From positions 52,186 through 116,185 of the IMG/VR virus record IMGVR_UViG_3300009149_000014: 64,000 nucleotides of DNA; one strand, written 5' to 3'. Below the pieces are notes generated by a model. That model did no database searches, was not told where the DNA came from, and worked only from the letters and a program-made list of their open reading frames with translations. Every line of letters starts with the position of its first letter. The stretch's first letter is position 1. The translations under genes were made by a program, and so were the position numbers. This document shows, piece by piece, positions 49,899 to 58,516 of the stretch. The stretch is from a virus.

Positions 49899-50174
49899 AT
49901 GAGTAATTGTATTAAGATTGTTGATCAGACCGGGGCTTCTGTTTGTTCTATGTCTGATGCTTGGGCTCGGAATGCTGATGCTGTCAAGTATGACGGTAAG
50001 TATTATCGAACTGTGAAAAAGTTCGAGTCGGAGTATACGAACGGTGGGTATAATTCTGGGTATTTCCCAGTGATCAATTTGAATTCTGGTACTATTCGTG
50101 GTATCAAGGGTGATCAACTTGTCGAAGTTGTGAAATTGGAAATTCTTGTAAAGAAATCGCATGAACAATCTTGA
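49899..50174 (+). CDS. Small unknown protein
   Basis: A 91-residue protein preceded by GAGGG. Beta-prone, with YDGKYYRTVKKFESEYTNGG and GIKGDQLVEVVKLEILVKK. Its end overlaps the next gene by 14 bases. Family not recognised. Confidence 0.5.
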   Translation: MSNCIKIVDQTGASVCSMSDAWARNADAVKYDGKYYRTVKKFESEYTNGGYNSGYFPVINLNSGTIRGIKGDQLVEVVKLEILVKKSHEQS

Positions 50175-50589
50175 AATTATTATTAACGGTGTAAAGTTGT
50201 CGCAAGCTGAATTGACGACTTTGCATGTGGCTTTGAATTCTTTTGCTATTGAGCTTAAGTCTGAGGGCTTGGGCGATGATGACAATGGGAGGTCTATTAC
50301 TGCTGGTTATCTTGGTTGTGTTTCTAGTATCTCACAGAAGATGCTTGCGGCTCCTGGGACTCAAGAATGTCAGGGTCTTGATCAACAACATCAGGATCTT
50401 AGTCGAAAGGATAAGGCTAAGAAAGCTGGTATTACTATAGGTGAATTTTCGGCTTTGGAGAGTCTTGAACGAGATGTGATGTATCTCGTTGATCCAATGT
50501 CGACGGTTGTTGAGGATTTAGAAGAGTACGAGAAGAAGCTTGGTGTTTGGAATCCTGGGATTCGTCGTCCTCGTTGGTTTAAGCTTTAG
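50161..50589 (+). CDS. Small unknown protein
   Basis: A 142-residue protein beginning within the previous gene. Its helical N-terminal part (LSQAELTTLHVALNSFAIEL) is followed by a Gln-rich linker and a C-terminal part ending WNPGIRRPRWFKL. Family not recognised. Confidence 0.5.
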   Translation: MNNLEIIINGVKLSQAELTTLHVALNSFAIELKSEGLGDDDNGRSITAGYLGCVSSISQKMLAAPGTQECQGLDQQHQDLSRKDKAKKAGITIGEFSALESLERDVMYLVDPMSTVVEDLEEYEKKLGVWNPGIRRPRWFKL

Positions 50590-50622
50590 GTAAAAGATAA
50601 AATCAAGTTGGGGGACTTGATT

Positions 50623-50904
50623 ATGAGGCTTAAAAAGAAATTCGGTAGTTTGGTCGCTGCCTTTATTCTTATGACCGCTGGATCTATTGTTCTAATAGAT
50701 CTTTATCTGTATATCGCACTTGATGAGGCTACTATCAGCGATATACTGAGTTCTTATTCTGTGTTCAGAGCCCATCCATTGCTTATTTCATTCTTTGGGA
50801 TGATTGTTGGTGGTTTGATGGTCCATTTCCTTGGGTTTGTCCCCAAGGGTAATTGGATTAAGGGGCATCATTTGTGTGAGAATTGTCGGAGAGAATTGGA
50901 TTAG
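50623..50904 (+). CDS. Small membrane protein with C-terminal CxxC
   Basis: A 93-residue protein; ATG 50623 follows a GGGGGA element. Two hydrophobic segments (LVAAFILMTAGSIVLIDLYL and LLISFFGMIVGGLMVHFLGF) should span the inner membrane, with a short C-terminal tail containing CENC. It might be a holin-like or host-membrane-modifying protein, though no lysis genes are nearby. Its stop overlaps the stop of the opposite-strand gene (TTAG). Confidence 0.55.
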   Translation: MRLKKKFGSLVAAFILMTAGSIVLIDLYLYIALDEATISDILSSYSVFRAHPLLISFFGMIVGGLMVHFLGFVPKGNWIKGHHLCENCRRELD

Positions 50905-51560
50905 ACTTCTGATTGGTCCGTGTATCGGTCTTCGCCCACTTCTTCTTGGAAGATTTCGTTCATGATCTGTCGCACTATCTCTGCCTGCTTTTCTCTGTCT
51001 TCCCTGGTGTCGAACGGGTAGTAGGCATTCTGAGGCTCTTCGATTTCTGGAATGCGAGAACAACGTTCTCGGAGCCCTTGGTACATGGTCCAGAAGTGGT
51101 GTTTGACTTTTCGTTCGGATGTGTGGTTGTAGATGTAGGTTGGTTCGACTTGTCCGTCCATTCCGTGGCGGTGGAAGTAGAAGTGGTATCGGCTGGCTTT
51201 GAAGATGTAGTTGAAGACGAATAGGACTAGTTCGAGCCATTCGTCGGTGACGTTCTCGGGGGTGTGGTAGAGACCGCACCATTCTCCTGGCAAGTGGTCA
51301 GCTGAAATTTGAGGGCAGCGATCATTGGTTTCGCGGATTAAGATTTCAGTGATCTCATCTAATCGATCTTTGGCGATATCGGGCGGAGAATGTTCTGGTT
51401 CGCCTGGGAATCTATTGACGAATTCCCCATTTCGCCATTCGAACCCATTGCCATTGGTGAGCATTGTACAGATTGCTGCTCTGATCCAGGCTCGGTGGTC
51501 GTTGCCGTATAGGGTTGGGAATCGGTCGGCTTGTTCTTGGAAATAGGATCGTAGTTGCAT
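50901..51560 (-). CDS. Unknown minus-strand protein
   Basis: A 219-residue protein on the minus strand. The start is set at 51560 because GGAG lies seven bases upstream. It is helical and rich in aromatic, His and Arg residues (AWIRAAICTMLTNGNGF, LVLFVFNYIFKASRYHFYFH), with an acidic C-terminus. Part of its N-terminal coding sequence (51495-51535) recurs at 58686-58726. Family not recognised. Confidence 0.6.
   Translation of the reverse strand: MQLRSYFQEQADRFPTLYGNDHRAWIRAAICTMLTNGNGFEWRNGEFVNRFPGEPEHSPPDIAKDRLDEITEILIRETNDRCPQISADHLPGEWCGLYHTPENVTDEWLELVLFVFNYIFKASRYHFYFHRHGMDGQVEPTYIYNHTSERKVKHHFWTMYQGLRERCSRIPEIEEPQNAYYPFDTREDREKQAEIVRQIMNEIFQEEVGEDRYTDQSEV
51495..51535. repeat. 41-bp sequence duplicated at 58686-58726
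   Basis: Copy inside the minus-strand gene. It matches the second copy at 39 of 41 positions (GTGGTCGTTGCCGTATAGGG then the rest). Confidence 0.85.
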
Positions 51561-51672
51561 GGTTGTCTCCTGATGTGGATTGTGATATTTCTGTGTTGCA
51601 AGGGAGAAATCAAAATTAAATCGCACTGGTTATAATAACAACGTGATTCCCAAAGCTTGGATAGATTAAAAG

Positions 51673-51960
51673 ATGTTGAAGGTTGCGTATCTTAAAGAAT
51701 ATCTAATAAACACTAATGGTATGATTTTAGATAAGAATGGTCCAAATACACCTTTACATTCTTTGTTGACCGGGAATTATGAATTGAGAGTTATTCCTGA
51801 TCGATCTAATATAAATTCTCTTGGTTTTCCGACTATCGATGAGTATTTGAACAGAGAATCCGATTCTGGCAATCGCCTTTTACAGATAGGAGTCAATTCT
51901 ATTACCACAAAATTGGTAGAAAATCAAGGCTTTGATTATGAGTTAAATTTTACTCTTTAA
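51673..51960 (+). CDS. Small unknown protein
   Basis: A 95-residue protein, AT-rich codons. It may be divergently transcribed from the gene at 50901; TATAAT occurs at 51631 in the gap but without a clear -35 box. It has IDEYLNRESDSGNRLLQIGV in the middle and ends ELNFTL, the same ending as the convergent neighbour. Confidence 0.5.
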   Translation: MLKVAYLKEYLINTNGMILDKNGPNTPLHSLLTGNYELRVIPDRSNINSLGFPTIDEYLNRESDSGNRLLQIGVNSITTKLVENQGFDYELNFTL

Positions 51961-52000
51961 AATTATTTTCTATGTTTAGTGGTCGGATTATAAACGAATT

Positions 52001-52252
52001 TTAACACAGAGTAAAATTAAGTATGCAATTAAATTTGCTGCATGGTTGATTGGGTGAAATAACCAATGATTTAGGTCCTACGATCTTTATGCCAACTAAA
52101 TTATGGATTAATCGGATTTTCTTTTGTTGAATCAATTCTTTGATTTCTGTTAATGAAAACCCTTGTAGAATTGGTTGACCAACATTCCTAGACAATGTTG
52201 TCCCAGATATTGTCACTTCTTCGTCTACTATTTTTATTAAATATGGCATCAT
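52001..52252 (-). CDS. Small unknown minus-strand protein
   Basis: An 83-residue protein (YLIKIVDEEVTISGTTLSRN, FSLTEIKELIQQKKIRLIHN) with GGAG upstream of its tandem ATG codons. It points toward 51673-51960, and both products end in LNFTL. Family not recognised. Confidence 0.5.
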   Translation of the reverse strand: MMPYLIKIVDEEVTISGTTLSRNVGQPILQGFSLTEIKELIQQKKIRLIHNLVGIKIVGPKSLVISPNQPCSKFNCILNFTLC

Positions 52253-52264
52253 TTTTCTCCAAAA

Positions 52265-52321
52265 TTTAATTTTTATTCATCTCAAAGTTAAGTAAAATAC
52301 TCACATTTTGAGATCTTTAGA
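52265..52321 (+). promoter_or_regulatory. Conserved leader with inverted repeat, copy 1
   Basis: Nearly identical to 60945-61001. ATCTCAAA (52279-52286) and TTTGAGAT (52307-52314) form an 8-bp stem with a 20-base loop that ends seven bases before the ATG. It may act as a promoter region, or as a hairpin at the ribosome site whose GAG is paired when folded. Confidence 0.55.
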
Positions 52322-53437
52322 ATGCCAAAAATTACTTATCCAAACAAGTCAGTCGGCGATAAATTCACAGCCGACGAAGCCACAGAAATTAAAACTTCTG
52401 TTAACGCTTTGTATGATGAAGTAGAAGGCACTCTCCAAGGTCCTCAGGGAGATCCTGGCCCTGCTGGCCCCCAAGGAGACCCAGGTTCTTCTAGATTTGA
52501 AGTTATCACAGATGCTACTGTGTCTAGAACTCTTATTTTAACGGATTATCAGAAGTATATTAGGTTCACTAATGATTCTCCGGTGACTGTTACTATTCCG
52601 TTACAGTCTGCTGTTGCTTGGGAAGATGATACTGAGATTATACTTGAACAAGCTGGTGATGGTGTTGTTACTGTAGTTGGAACTGGTGGTATTGATCTTT
52701 TTTCGACTTATGCAACTTCTTCTTTAAAGAAATACGCAACTATTACTTTAAAGAGGATTGCGGAAGATCAATGGGTTTTGTCTGGTCAAACTCTGATTGA
52801 AGGTTTAGTTGATAATATTTGGCAGGTCGTTCCAGATAGTGATTATACGGCCACGCCTGCTAGTGCTTCTAGAATAACGATGAGTAACACGGATGGATTA
52901 AGGGTTGGTTTGCCTATTCGTTACGTTTATGATGGTGTGACTCATTGGGCTGTGATTGAGGATATTTCGACTGATGCTTATATTGATATAGCTGGTTCCG
53001 CTTTGAGTGTTGCGGATGATATCACACAATTGGCTGTGGGACCTGCTTCTAATGTTGTTCACATGGGCGTTTTTGTGGGGGGTGAATATGGTGATGGTAC
53101 AGGTGATTTGCTGTTAGCAGATATGAACACTTATCTGCGATGGAAATTGGGCCGAGCGTATCTTGTACAGTTTGAATTCACGCATGCTACAGCTGATACT
53201 ACCGGTAATCCGAAGGTGAATGTTCGGGTTGGTGGCGATCTTGTGGGCACCGATGATTCTAATAATGGTGTTGAGCTTGGTGTGGCTGGGACTTGGGTCA
53301 GTAGTGGTTTGATAGCTATTAATCAGACAAATTATTTAATTAATCGTAACGAGGCTATTGAAGTTGCTTGTACTGTTGCTGGTACGGCAGGTGATGCGGC
53401 GGATCTTTCTGGTAATCTCGTGTTTGTGTTGGAGTAA
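52322..53437 (+). CDS. Collagen-like tail fibre protein, paralogue 1
   Basis: A 371-residue protein. The N-terminal 36 residues (MPKITYPNKSVGDKFTADEA) are probably an attachment region. A short collagen-like stretch follows (GPQGDPGPAGPQGDPG), then a beta-rich domain (RTLILTDYQKYIRFTNDSPV). The C-terminal domain from about residue 160 (WQVVPDSDYTATPASASRIT) is shared with the paralogue at 61002. It should form a trimeric fibre or fibre tip for host recognition. Confidence 0.75.
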   Translation: MPKITYPNKSVGDKFTADEATEIKTSVNALYDEVEGTLQGPQGDPGPAGPQGDPGSSRFEVITDATVSRTLILTDYQKYIRFTNDSPVTVTIPLQSAVAWEDDTEIILEQAGDGVVTVVGTGGIDLFSTYATSSLKKYATITLKRIAEDQWVLSGQTLIEGLVDNIWQVVPDSDYTATPASASRITMSNTDGLRVGLPIRYVYDGVTHWAVIEDISTDAYIDIAGSALSVADDITQLAVGPASNVVHMGVFVGGEYGDGTGDLLLADMNTYLRWKLGRAYLVQFEFTHATADTTGNPKVNVRVGGDLVGTDDSNNGVELGVAGTWVSSGLIAINQTNYLINRNEAIEVACTVAGTAGDAADLSGNLVFVLE

Positions 53438-53440
53438 TTG

Positions 53441-56239
53441 ATGTTTATTTTTCAACCTCCAATGTATGCGTGGTCTACCGTTGTCGGTGGTGGTGGAGAT
53501 CCAGTAGGAATCGGCAGAGGACTGTTTGCTGGTGGTTACACGGGTTCTAGCACTCGACAGAACGTTATCGATTACATAACTATCGCATCAACAGGAAATG
53601 CCATAGATTTTGGTGACTTAACGCAAATCGCTGCTTTTTGTGGCGGACTTGCTAGTTCTACTAGAGGTTTGCGTGGTGGTGGAGTTAATAACAATGCCGG
53701 TACTAATGTCAATATCATCGATTACGTTACGATTGCTTCGGTAGGAAACGCAGTGGATTTTGGTGATTTGAACGGAGTCGCTAGAACTTATGCAGGCGGA
53801 TGCAGTAACGAGACAAGAGGTCTGTGGGCGGGCATGTATACAACAACTCACCTAAACCGAATTGATTACGTTACTATCGCATCGACTGGAAATGCTCTTG
53901 ATTTTGGAGATTTAACGCAAGCAAGGTTTGCAGCAGGGGCATGTAGTAGTTCAACGAGGGCATTGTGGTCCGGGGGTAATAATGGGAGCCGCGTAAATAC
54001 CATCGATTATGTGACGATTGCCTCAGCAGGAAACGCGATAGATTTTGGGGACTTAACAGGGGCAGCGTCAGATCAGTCAGGCACAAGCAGCTCTGTTCGT
54101 GGTGTCTTTGCTGGTGGGAGACATAGCAGTGGAGCAGTATTGAATATGATCAACTATGTGACGATTGCCTCAGCAGGAAACGCCACAGACTTTGGGGATT
54201 TAACACTGGCGAGGATGGGTATTGCTGCTTGCGGGAGCAATACGAGAGGGGTGTTTATGGGTGGTGGAACAACAGCCAGTTCTCCATCAAATGTCATCGA
54301 CTACATCACGATTGCCTCGTCAGGAAACGCGATCGATTTCGGTGATCTAACACTTGCGAGACAGTTTGCGGCAGGTTGTTCCGACGTACACGGTGGACTT
54401 CAGACAGAAGGTTCAGGGGGAGATCCAGTAGGAATCGGCAGAGGGCTGTTTGCTGGTGGATTTAATGGATCATCTAATTTTAACATCATTGAATATGTGA
54501 GCATTGATGCAACCGGGAATGCTGTTGATTTTGGTGACATGACGTCTGCACGTAGGCAGCCAGCCGCATTTGCGAGCGATACACGCGCTTGTATTTCTGG
54601 CGGTAGCACAGGTGCAGACTCTAACGTCATTGAATATGTGACAGTTTCTAATGCAGGTAACGCCACTGACTTCGGAGACCTTACGGTCGCGAGAGAAGGC
54701 GTAGCAGGATACTCCAATGCCACACGCGGAATCACGACAGGTGGACGTACACCGTATTCTAATGTGATTGATTATGTGACCATCGCTTCGGCAGGTAATG
54801 CGACGGACTTTGGCGACTTGACTGTAGCGAGAGCCTGGAAAGCCACTGCTGCAAGTCCTACGAGAGGGCTTGTAGGAGGAGGTCGAACCGATTCGGCACT
54901 GAACGTTATTGACTATACGACTATCGCTAGTGCAGGAAATGCGGTTGATTTTGGTGATATGATCGGCAATCGCGGCGAAAATACCGGCTGCTCCAGCAGT
55001 ACACGAGCATTGTTTTGGTGTAGAAGTTCAGCATTAAGTGCTGGCAGCAGGACAAATGAAATTAGTTATGTAACAATTGCTTCGACCGGAAATGCAATTG
55101 ACTTCGGAGACGCGACTGTTGATACAAGGTATCCAGGCGCTATGTCTAGCGAGACTAGGGGCGTTAAATCTGGTGGTCAAACTGGCAGCGGGACAGCAGG
55201 TCATCAGAATGTAATCGAGTATGTTACTATCGCCAGCACTGGAAACGGGACCGACTTCGGTGATCTAGTTGTTGCCCGCAGTCAAATCCACGGTTGTTCC
55301 GACGTACACGGTGGACTTCAGACAGAAGGTTCAGGGGGAGATCCAGCAGGAATCGGCAGAGGACTGTTTGCTGGTGGTAGTTCGGATTCCAACGTCATTG
55401 ATTACGTCTCTATTGATACGATTGGTAATGCGACTGACTTTGGCGACCTGACGGTGGGGCGACGTGATATTGCTGCATTGTCGTCTACAACGAGAGCCGT
55501 CTTTGCGGCTGGTCGAACTTCAACATCGACCTTTAGGAACGAACTAGATTACGTCACAGTTGCATCAGCCGGTAATGCCACCGATTTTGGCGACTTGATT
55601 ACAGGGTTACGCGGTCGTGCTGGTTGTGGCGATGCAATCAGGGGTCTGATATGCGGTGGTGGTATTTCTGCAGATGCATCCAATGAGATTGATTACATCA
55701 CTATTGCGTCAGTAGGTAACGCGACGGACTTTGGCAATTTGACTTTCGCAAGGGGGTGGATTTCTGCTGCATCATCACCAACGAGGGGTGTCATGTCTGG
55801 TGGTGCATCCGCTATGAATATCAACACGTCACAAGTCAACACGACTGATTACGCAACAATCGCGTCAGCGGGTAACGCAACAGACTTTGGTGACTTGACA
55901 GTCGCGAGATACACCAATGCGAGTTGCTCCAGCGACACTCGATGTCTAATCGGCGGAGGTATTGCGTCTTCCACTATTCAAAACGTCATTGATTACTTCA
56001 CGATTGCGTCCACTGGAAATTCAACAAACTTTGGCGATTTAACTGTAGGTAGGTCAAGTATTGCAGCAGCGTCAAGTAACACGCGAGGTCTGTTTGGTGG
56101 AGGTTCAGTGGGCTCAGGCTCCAATATCATTGACTACGTCACGATCGCATCGGTTGGTAACGCCACGGACTTCGGAGATTTGACAGTTGCAAGATTTGGC
56201 CTAGCAGGTTGTTCCGACGTACACGGTGGACTTCAGTAA
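53441..56239 (+). CDS. Repeat fibre protein: three modules of six GNAxDFGDL repeats (propeller-like)
   Basis: A 932-residue protein; ATG 53441 follows GGAG and overlaps the upstream stop region. It consists of 18 repeats of about 45-50 residues with core V-I-D-Y-V-T-I-A-S-x-G-N-A-x-D-F-G-D-L followed by S-S-x-T-R-G and F-G-G-G. They fall into three modules of six, each beginning GIGRGLFAGG and ending CSDVHGG. Six repeats with GGG turns suggest a Kelch-type six-bladed propeller per module. Similar repeats occur in fibres of marine phages. It is likely a receptor- or glycan-binding adhesin. The module junctions are almost identical in DNA. Confidence 0.7.
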   Translation: MFIFQPPMYAWSTVVGGGGDPVGIGRGLFAGGYTGSSTRQNVIDYITIASTGNAIDFGDLTQIAAFCGGLASSTRGLRGGGVNNNAGTNVNIIDYVTIASVGNAVDFGDLNGVARTYAGGCSNETRGLWAGMYTTTHLNRIDYVTIASTGNALDFGDLTQARFAAGACSSSTRALWSGGNNGSRVNTIDYVTIASAGNAIDFGDLTGAASDQSGTSSSVRGVFAGGRHSSGAVLNMINYVTIASAGNATDFGDLTLARMGIAACGSNTRGVFMGGGTTASSPSNVIDYITIASSGNAIDFGDLTLARQFAAGCSDVHGGLQTEGSGGDPVGIGRGLFAGGFNGSSNFNIIEYVSIDATGNAVDFGDMTSARRQPAAFASDTRACISGGSTGADSNVIEYVTVSNAGNATDFGDLTVAREGVAGYSNATRGITTGGRTPYSNVIDYVTIASAGNATDFGDLTVARAWKATAASPTRGLVGGGRTDSALNVIDYTTIASAGNAVDFGDMIGNRGENTGCSSSTRALFWCRSSALSAGSRTNEISYVTIASTGNAIDFGDATVDTRYPGAMSSETRGVKSGGQTGSGTAGHQNVIEYVTIASTGNGTDFGDLVVARSQIHGCSDVHGGLQTEGSGGDPAGIGRGLFAGGSSDSNVIDYVSIDTIGNATDFGDLTVGRRDIAALSSTTRAVFAAGRTSTSTFRNELDYVTVASAGNATDFGDLITGLRGRAGCGDAIRGLICGGGISADASNEIDYITIASVGNATDFGNLTFARGWISAASSPTRGVMSGGASAMNINTSQVNTTDYATIASAGNATDFGDLTVARYTNASCSSDTRCLIGGGIASSTIQNVIDYFTIASTGNSTNFGDLTVGRSSIAAASSNTRGLFGGGSVGSGSNIIDYVTIASVGNATDFGDLTVARFGLAGCSDVHGGLQ
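54374..54459 (+). repeat. Module-linker DNA repeat, copy 1
   Basis: An 86-bp segment (starting GGTTGTTCCGACGTACACGG) that recurs at 55292 with two differences. Its first part recurs again at 56207 and its last part at 53494. Confidence 0.9.
55292..55377 (+). repeat. Module-linker DNA repeat, copy 2
   Basis: 84 of 86 bases match copy 1; exactly 918 bp (306 codons) downstream. Confidence 0.9.
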
Positions 56240-56265
56240 CTTAACTTCCACAACAATAGAGAAAA

Positions 56266-57114
56266 ATGGAAGAACCAAACACACAGCTCGCTCCGCTCGA
56301 ACAACTTGGATTATCCGTTGTCGAGCAGTACAAACCTATGCTTTCGGTCATTGACGAAAACCGATTATCGGTCTCGAAAGCCCTGAAGCAGCATGGCAAG
56401 AGCCACACACAGTTCCAGTACACGATGCTGGACAATGCTGGTCCGATCGCTGGACCTACCAAGCTCCGCAACATGCGGCAGATTCTCGCTGTCATCGACC
56501 AGACGGAGTCTGCGCTGAATGAGGCTTGGTTCCGGCGACGAAAGAAGCAGGTTGAAGCATTGCAACTGCGGAAACGTGCTGAAACCGCTGAAGATGATCT
56601 CGAAAGGGAGATGCTTGAAATCGAAGCGGAGGAAATCGAACAAGGATTCCTCAGCTCGGAAAAGAGCATTGGTGGCGCAATCAGAAAGCTTGCCGCTTAC
56701 TACGAACAGTACCGGGAGTTGGAAGCCCAACTCAAGGAAGAACTCGGCAAGGAGGAAATCACTGAAGCTGATTTCGAGGCCGATGAAGAGCGTTTTCACA
56801 TCATGAAAGCGTTCGAGCAAGCGATGATCGCTGGTAGAGCAAATGGTCGCATTGACCACGGCAACATGATTTACCTGCATGACATTGGTGTTAGCGGTGT
56901 TCATGCTCAACAGGACATCATGTCTCATTTGGCTAGAACCCTCGACTATGCGAGGTCTCATCCGGAGAATCCTGTTGAGTGCCACAAGATGGATTGTGAG
57001 TTCCTGGATGCTGTGGCTAAAAAATATAGTGGCAGTGCTACAGCTTACGCCAAGCGTAAGGGTCTCAGATCGATCACTCAGTCGGTGGCGTTGTTGCGAG
57101 ACAAACCTGAATAA
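56266..57114 (+). CDS. Helical protein downstream of fibre gene, unknown
   Basis: A 282-residue protein, mainly helical, with a coiled-coil section (AETAEDDLEREMLEIEAEEI, then EQYRELEAQLKEELGKEE). G- and C-rich codons differ from the AT-rich genes around it. It ends with RKGLRSITQSVALLRDKPE. It could be a fibre chaperone or a structural protein. Family not recognised. A minus-strand open frame here is a shadow. Confidence 0.65.
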   Translation: MEEPNTQLAPLEQLGLSVVEQYKPMLSVIDENRLSVSKALKQHGKSHTQFQYTMLDNAGPIAGPTKLRNMRQILAVIDQTESALNEAWFRRRKKQVEALQLRKRAETAEDDLEREMLEIEAEEIEQGFLSSEKSIGGAIRKLAAYYEQYRELEAQLKEELGKEEITEADFEADEERFHIMKAFEQAMIAGRANGRIDHGNMIYLHDIGVSGVHAQQDIMSHLARTLDYARSHPENPVECHKMDCEFLDAVAKKYSGSATAYAKRKGLRSITQSVALLRDKPE

Positions 57115-57125
57115 GAGTTTTAGTA

Positions 57126-57389
57126 ATGCCGTTTCCGTTCACTAATACTAAAGCTGGTAAACCAAAAGCTTTACCTCCAATTTTATTGGACGGTGATGCT
57201 CAGGTTAATCAGATTGGGGTCCAGGTCGTCGGGGATGACGGTTTAGATTACACCCCTAGAGCCCAGGTTAATCAAATTGGGGTCCAGGTCGTCGGAGATG
57301 ACGGTTTAGATTACACCCCTAGAGCCCAGGTTAATCAGATTGGGGTCCAGGTCGTCGGAGATGACGACTCTTTCACACCATTACCGTAG
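57126..57389 (+). CDS. Small fibre-region protein with three 21-residue repeats
   Basis: An 87-residue protein: a 24-residue N-terminal part (PFPFTNTKAGKPKALPP) followed by three copies of AQVNQIGVQVVGDDGLDYTP plus Arg, the last one altered. Repeats of this type in strand-turn register may form a short beta-solenoid or trimeric spike. It sits between fibre genes. Confidence 0.6.
   Translation: MPFPFTNTKAGKPKALPPILLDGDAQVNQIGVQVVGDDGLDYTPRAQVNQIGVQVVGDDGLDYTPRAQVNQIGVQVVGDDDSFTPLP
57198..57372 (+). repeat. Three tandem 63-bp repeats
   Basis: Units begin at 57198, 57261 and 57324, and differ by only a few bases (for example CAGATTGGGG versus CAAATTGGGG), pointing to recent expansion. Confidence 0.9.
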
Positions 57390-57399
57390 CGAGATTGAA

Positions 57400-58489
57400 A
57401 TGGCATTATTACTAATCGAAGGTTTCGAAAGATTCTCTGGATCTATTAATGTGGCGGAAGGTATTTCGTTTAATGATACAATAGTCTATTCAGCATCTAA
57501 TTCAGGAAGATTACTTTTTCAAACAACTACTGGAAGATTGGGTCATGGGACTGCTGTGAGACCTAATAGAATAGCTACGAATTCTGGGTCTCAAAACACC
57601 TACATAACATTTTTAAAATGGAGAAACAATGCTAATGTGACATTTGTGAACAATACGACATATACAGTCGGATTCGCTCTAAATGTAAATAATAATTCAT
57701 CAAATTCCGATATAGCTGCGGGGGTTCACTTTAATGTTGGCCCATTGGATATTAGAAGGCAACCAGTATCGTCCACAGAATATCAAATTAGAATAAATGG
57801 AGTAAATTATGGGCCAATTTTAACACAGCATTTGGTATTACATAGAAATCCAATGGGTGCAGTCCACAAGTGGAAGTTTGGTTATTCGCATAAATGGTGT
57901 AGAGGTAGTAACCACCAGTAGCTTAAATCTTTCTGCTAGTCCAACATTGTTGCGATTCGGTGGTTCAGGAGACAATAATGGAGGTGTTTGGTACACTCTA
58001 GATGATATCTACCTTCTGGATAATACTGGAACTGTTAATAATGATTTTCTTGGTCCTCAGATGATCGAGTACGTCGTTCCATCTGGTCCAGGTTCTCTCA
58101 CTGAGTGGAACCCTACGGCGGGAGCAAATTGGGAAAACGTGGACGAGACCACGGTTTTGGATAGTAACCTTGTTTCGAGTGATGCTGTTGGGGCCGAAGA
58201 TTTTTATGCGATGGCTCTTAATCATCTTGCTTCGACAACTATTAACGGTGTGTCTGTAAATATGGTGGCAAGTTCAACAGCACCCTTGGTTGGTATTACA
58301 CCAAAGTTGAAGCTCAACGCCGACGTAATAGACGGAGCCACTATCCAGCGGCAAGACGTGTCCAATCGTGGTAGTAATCAAATTCTCGTGTCTGATTCAG
58401 CTCCAGACGGATCTGGTTGGACGCCCACTAAATTTAATGCTACGGAAATTGGTTTTCGAGTTGCGAATTTGCCTACTGTAGGGCCTTGA
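57400..58489 (+). pseudogene. Concanavalin-like fibre protein, interrupted by a one-base frameshift
   Basis: The first frame from ATG 57400 (MALLLIEGFERFSGS) runs to 57921, but homology-like sense moves to the +1 frame near 57831, which stays open to 58489. Removing one T from TTT at 57831-57833 restores a continuous reading: ILTQHWYYIEIQWVQSTSGS then LVIRINGVEVV. The whole resembles laminin-G/concanavalin-like phage proteins with a W-x-x-x-E-I strand, an IRINGVEV strand, then DDIYLLDNTG and NDFLGPQMI. It could be a real inactivation, a phase-variable switch, or a homopolymer assembly error. Confidence 0.65.
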
Positions 58490-58516
58490 GTTAATATTAA
58501 ATTTTGAGATCATGTC

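Noticed and set aside
49881-50285. Minus-strand frame of 134 codons
   Set aside because: Opposite two overlapping plus-strand genes with coupled starts; looks like antisense shadow.
53494-56239. Repeats in the large fibre gene considered as CRISPR or diversity-generating template
   Set aside because: They are in-frame protein repeats; no reverse transcriptase or adenine-biased variable repeat is present in the window.
56241-56985. Two minus-strand frames of 142 and 206 codons
   Set aside because: Opposite the helical protein gene at 56266, whose coiled-coil composition and start are better supported.
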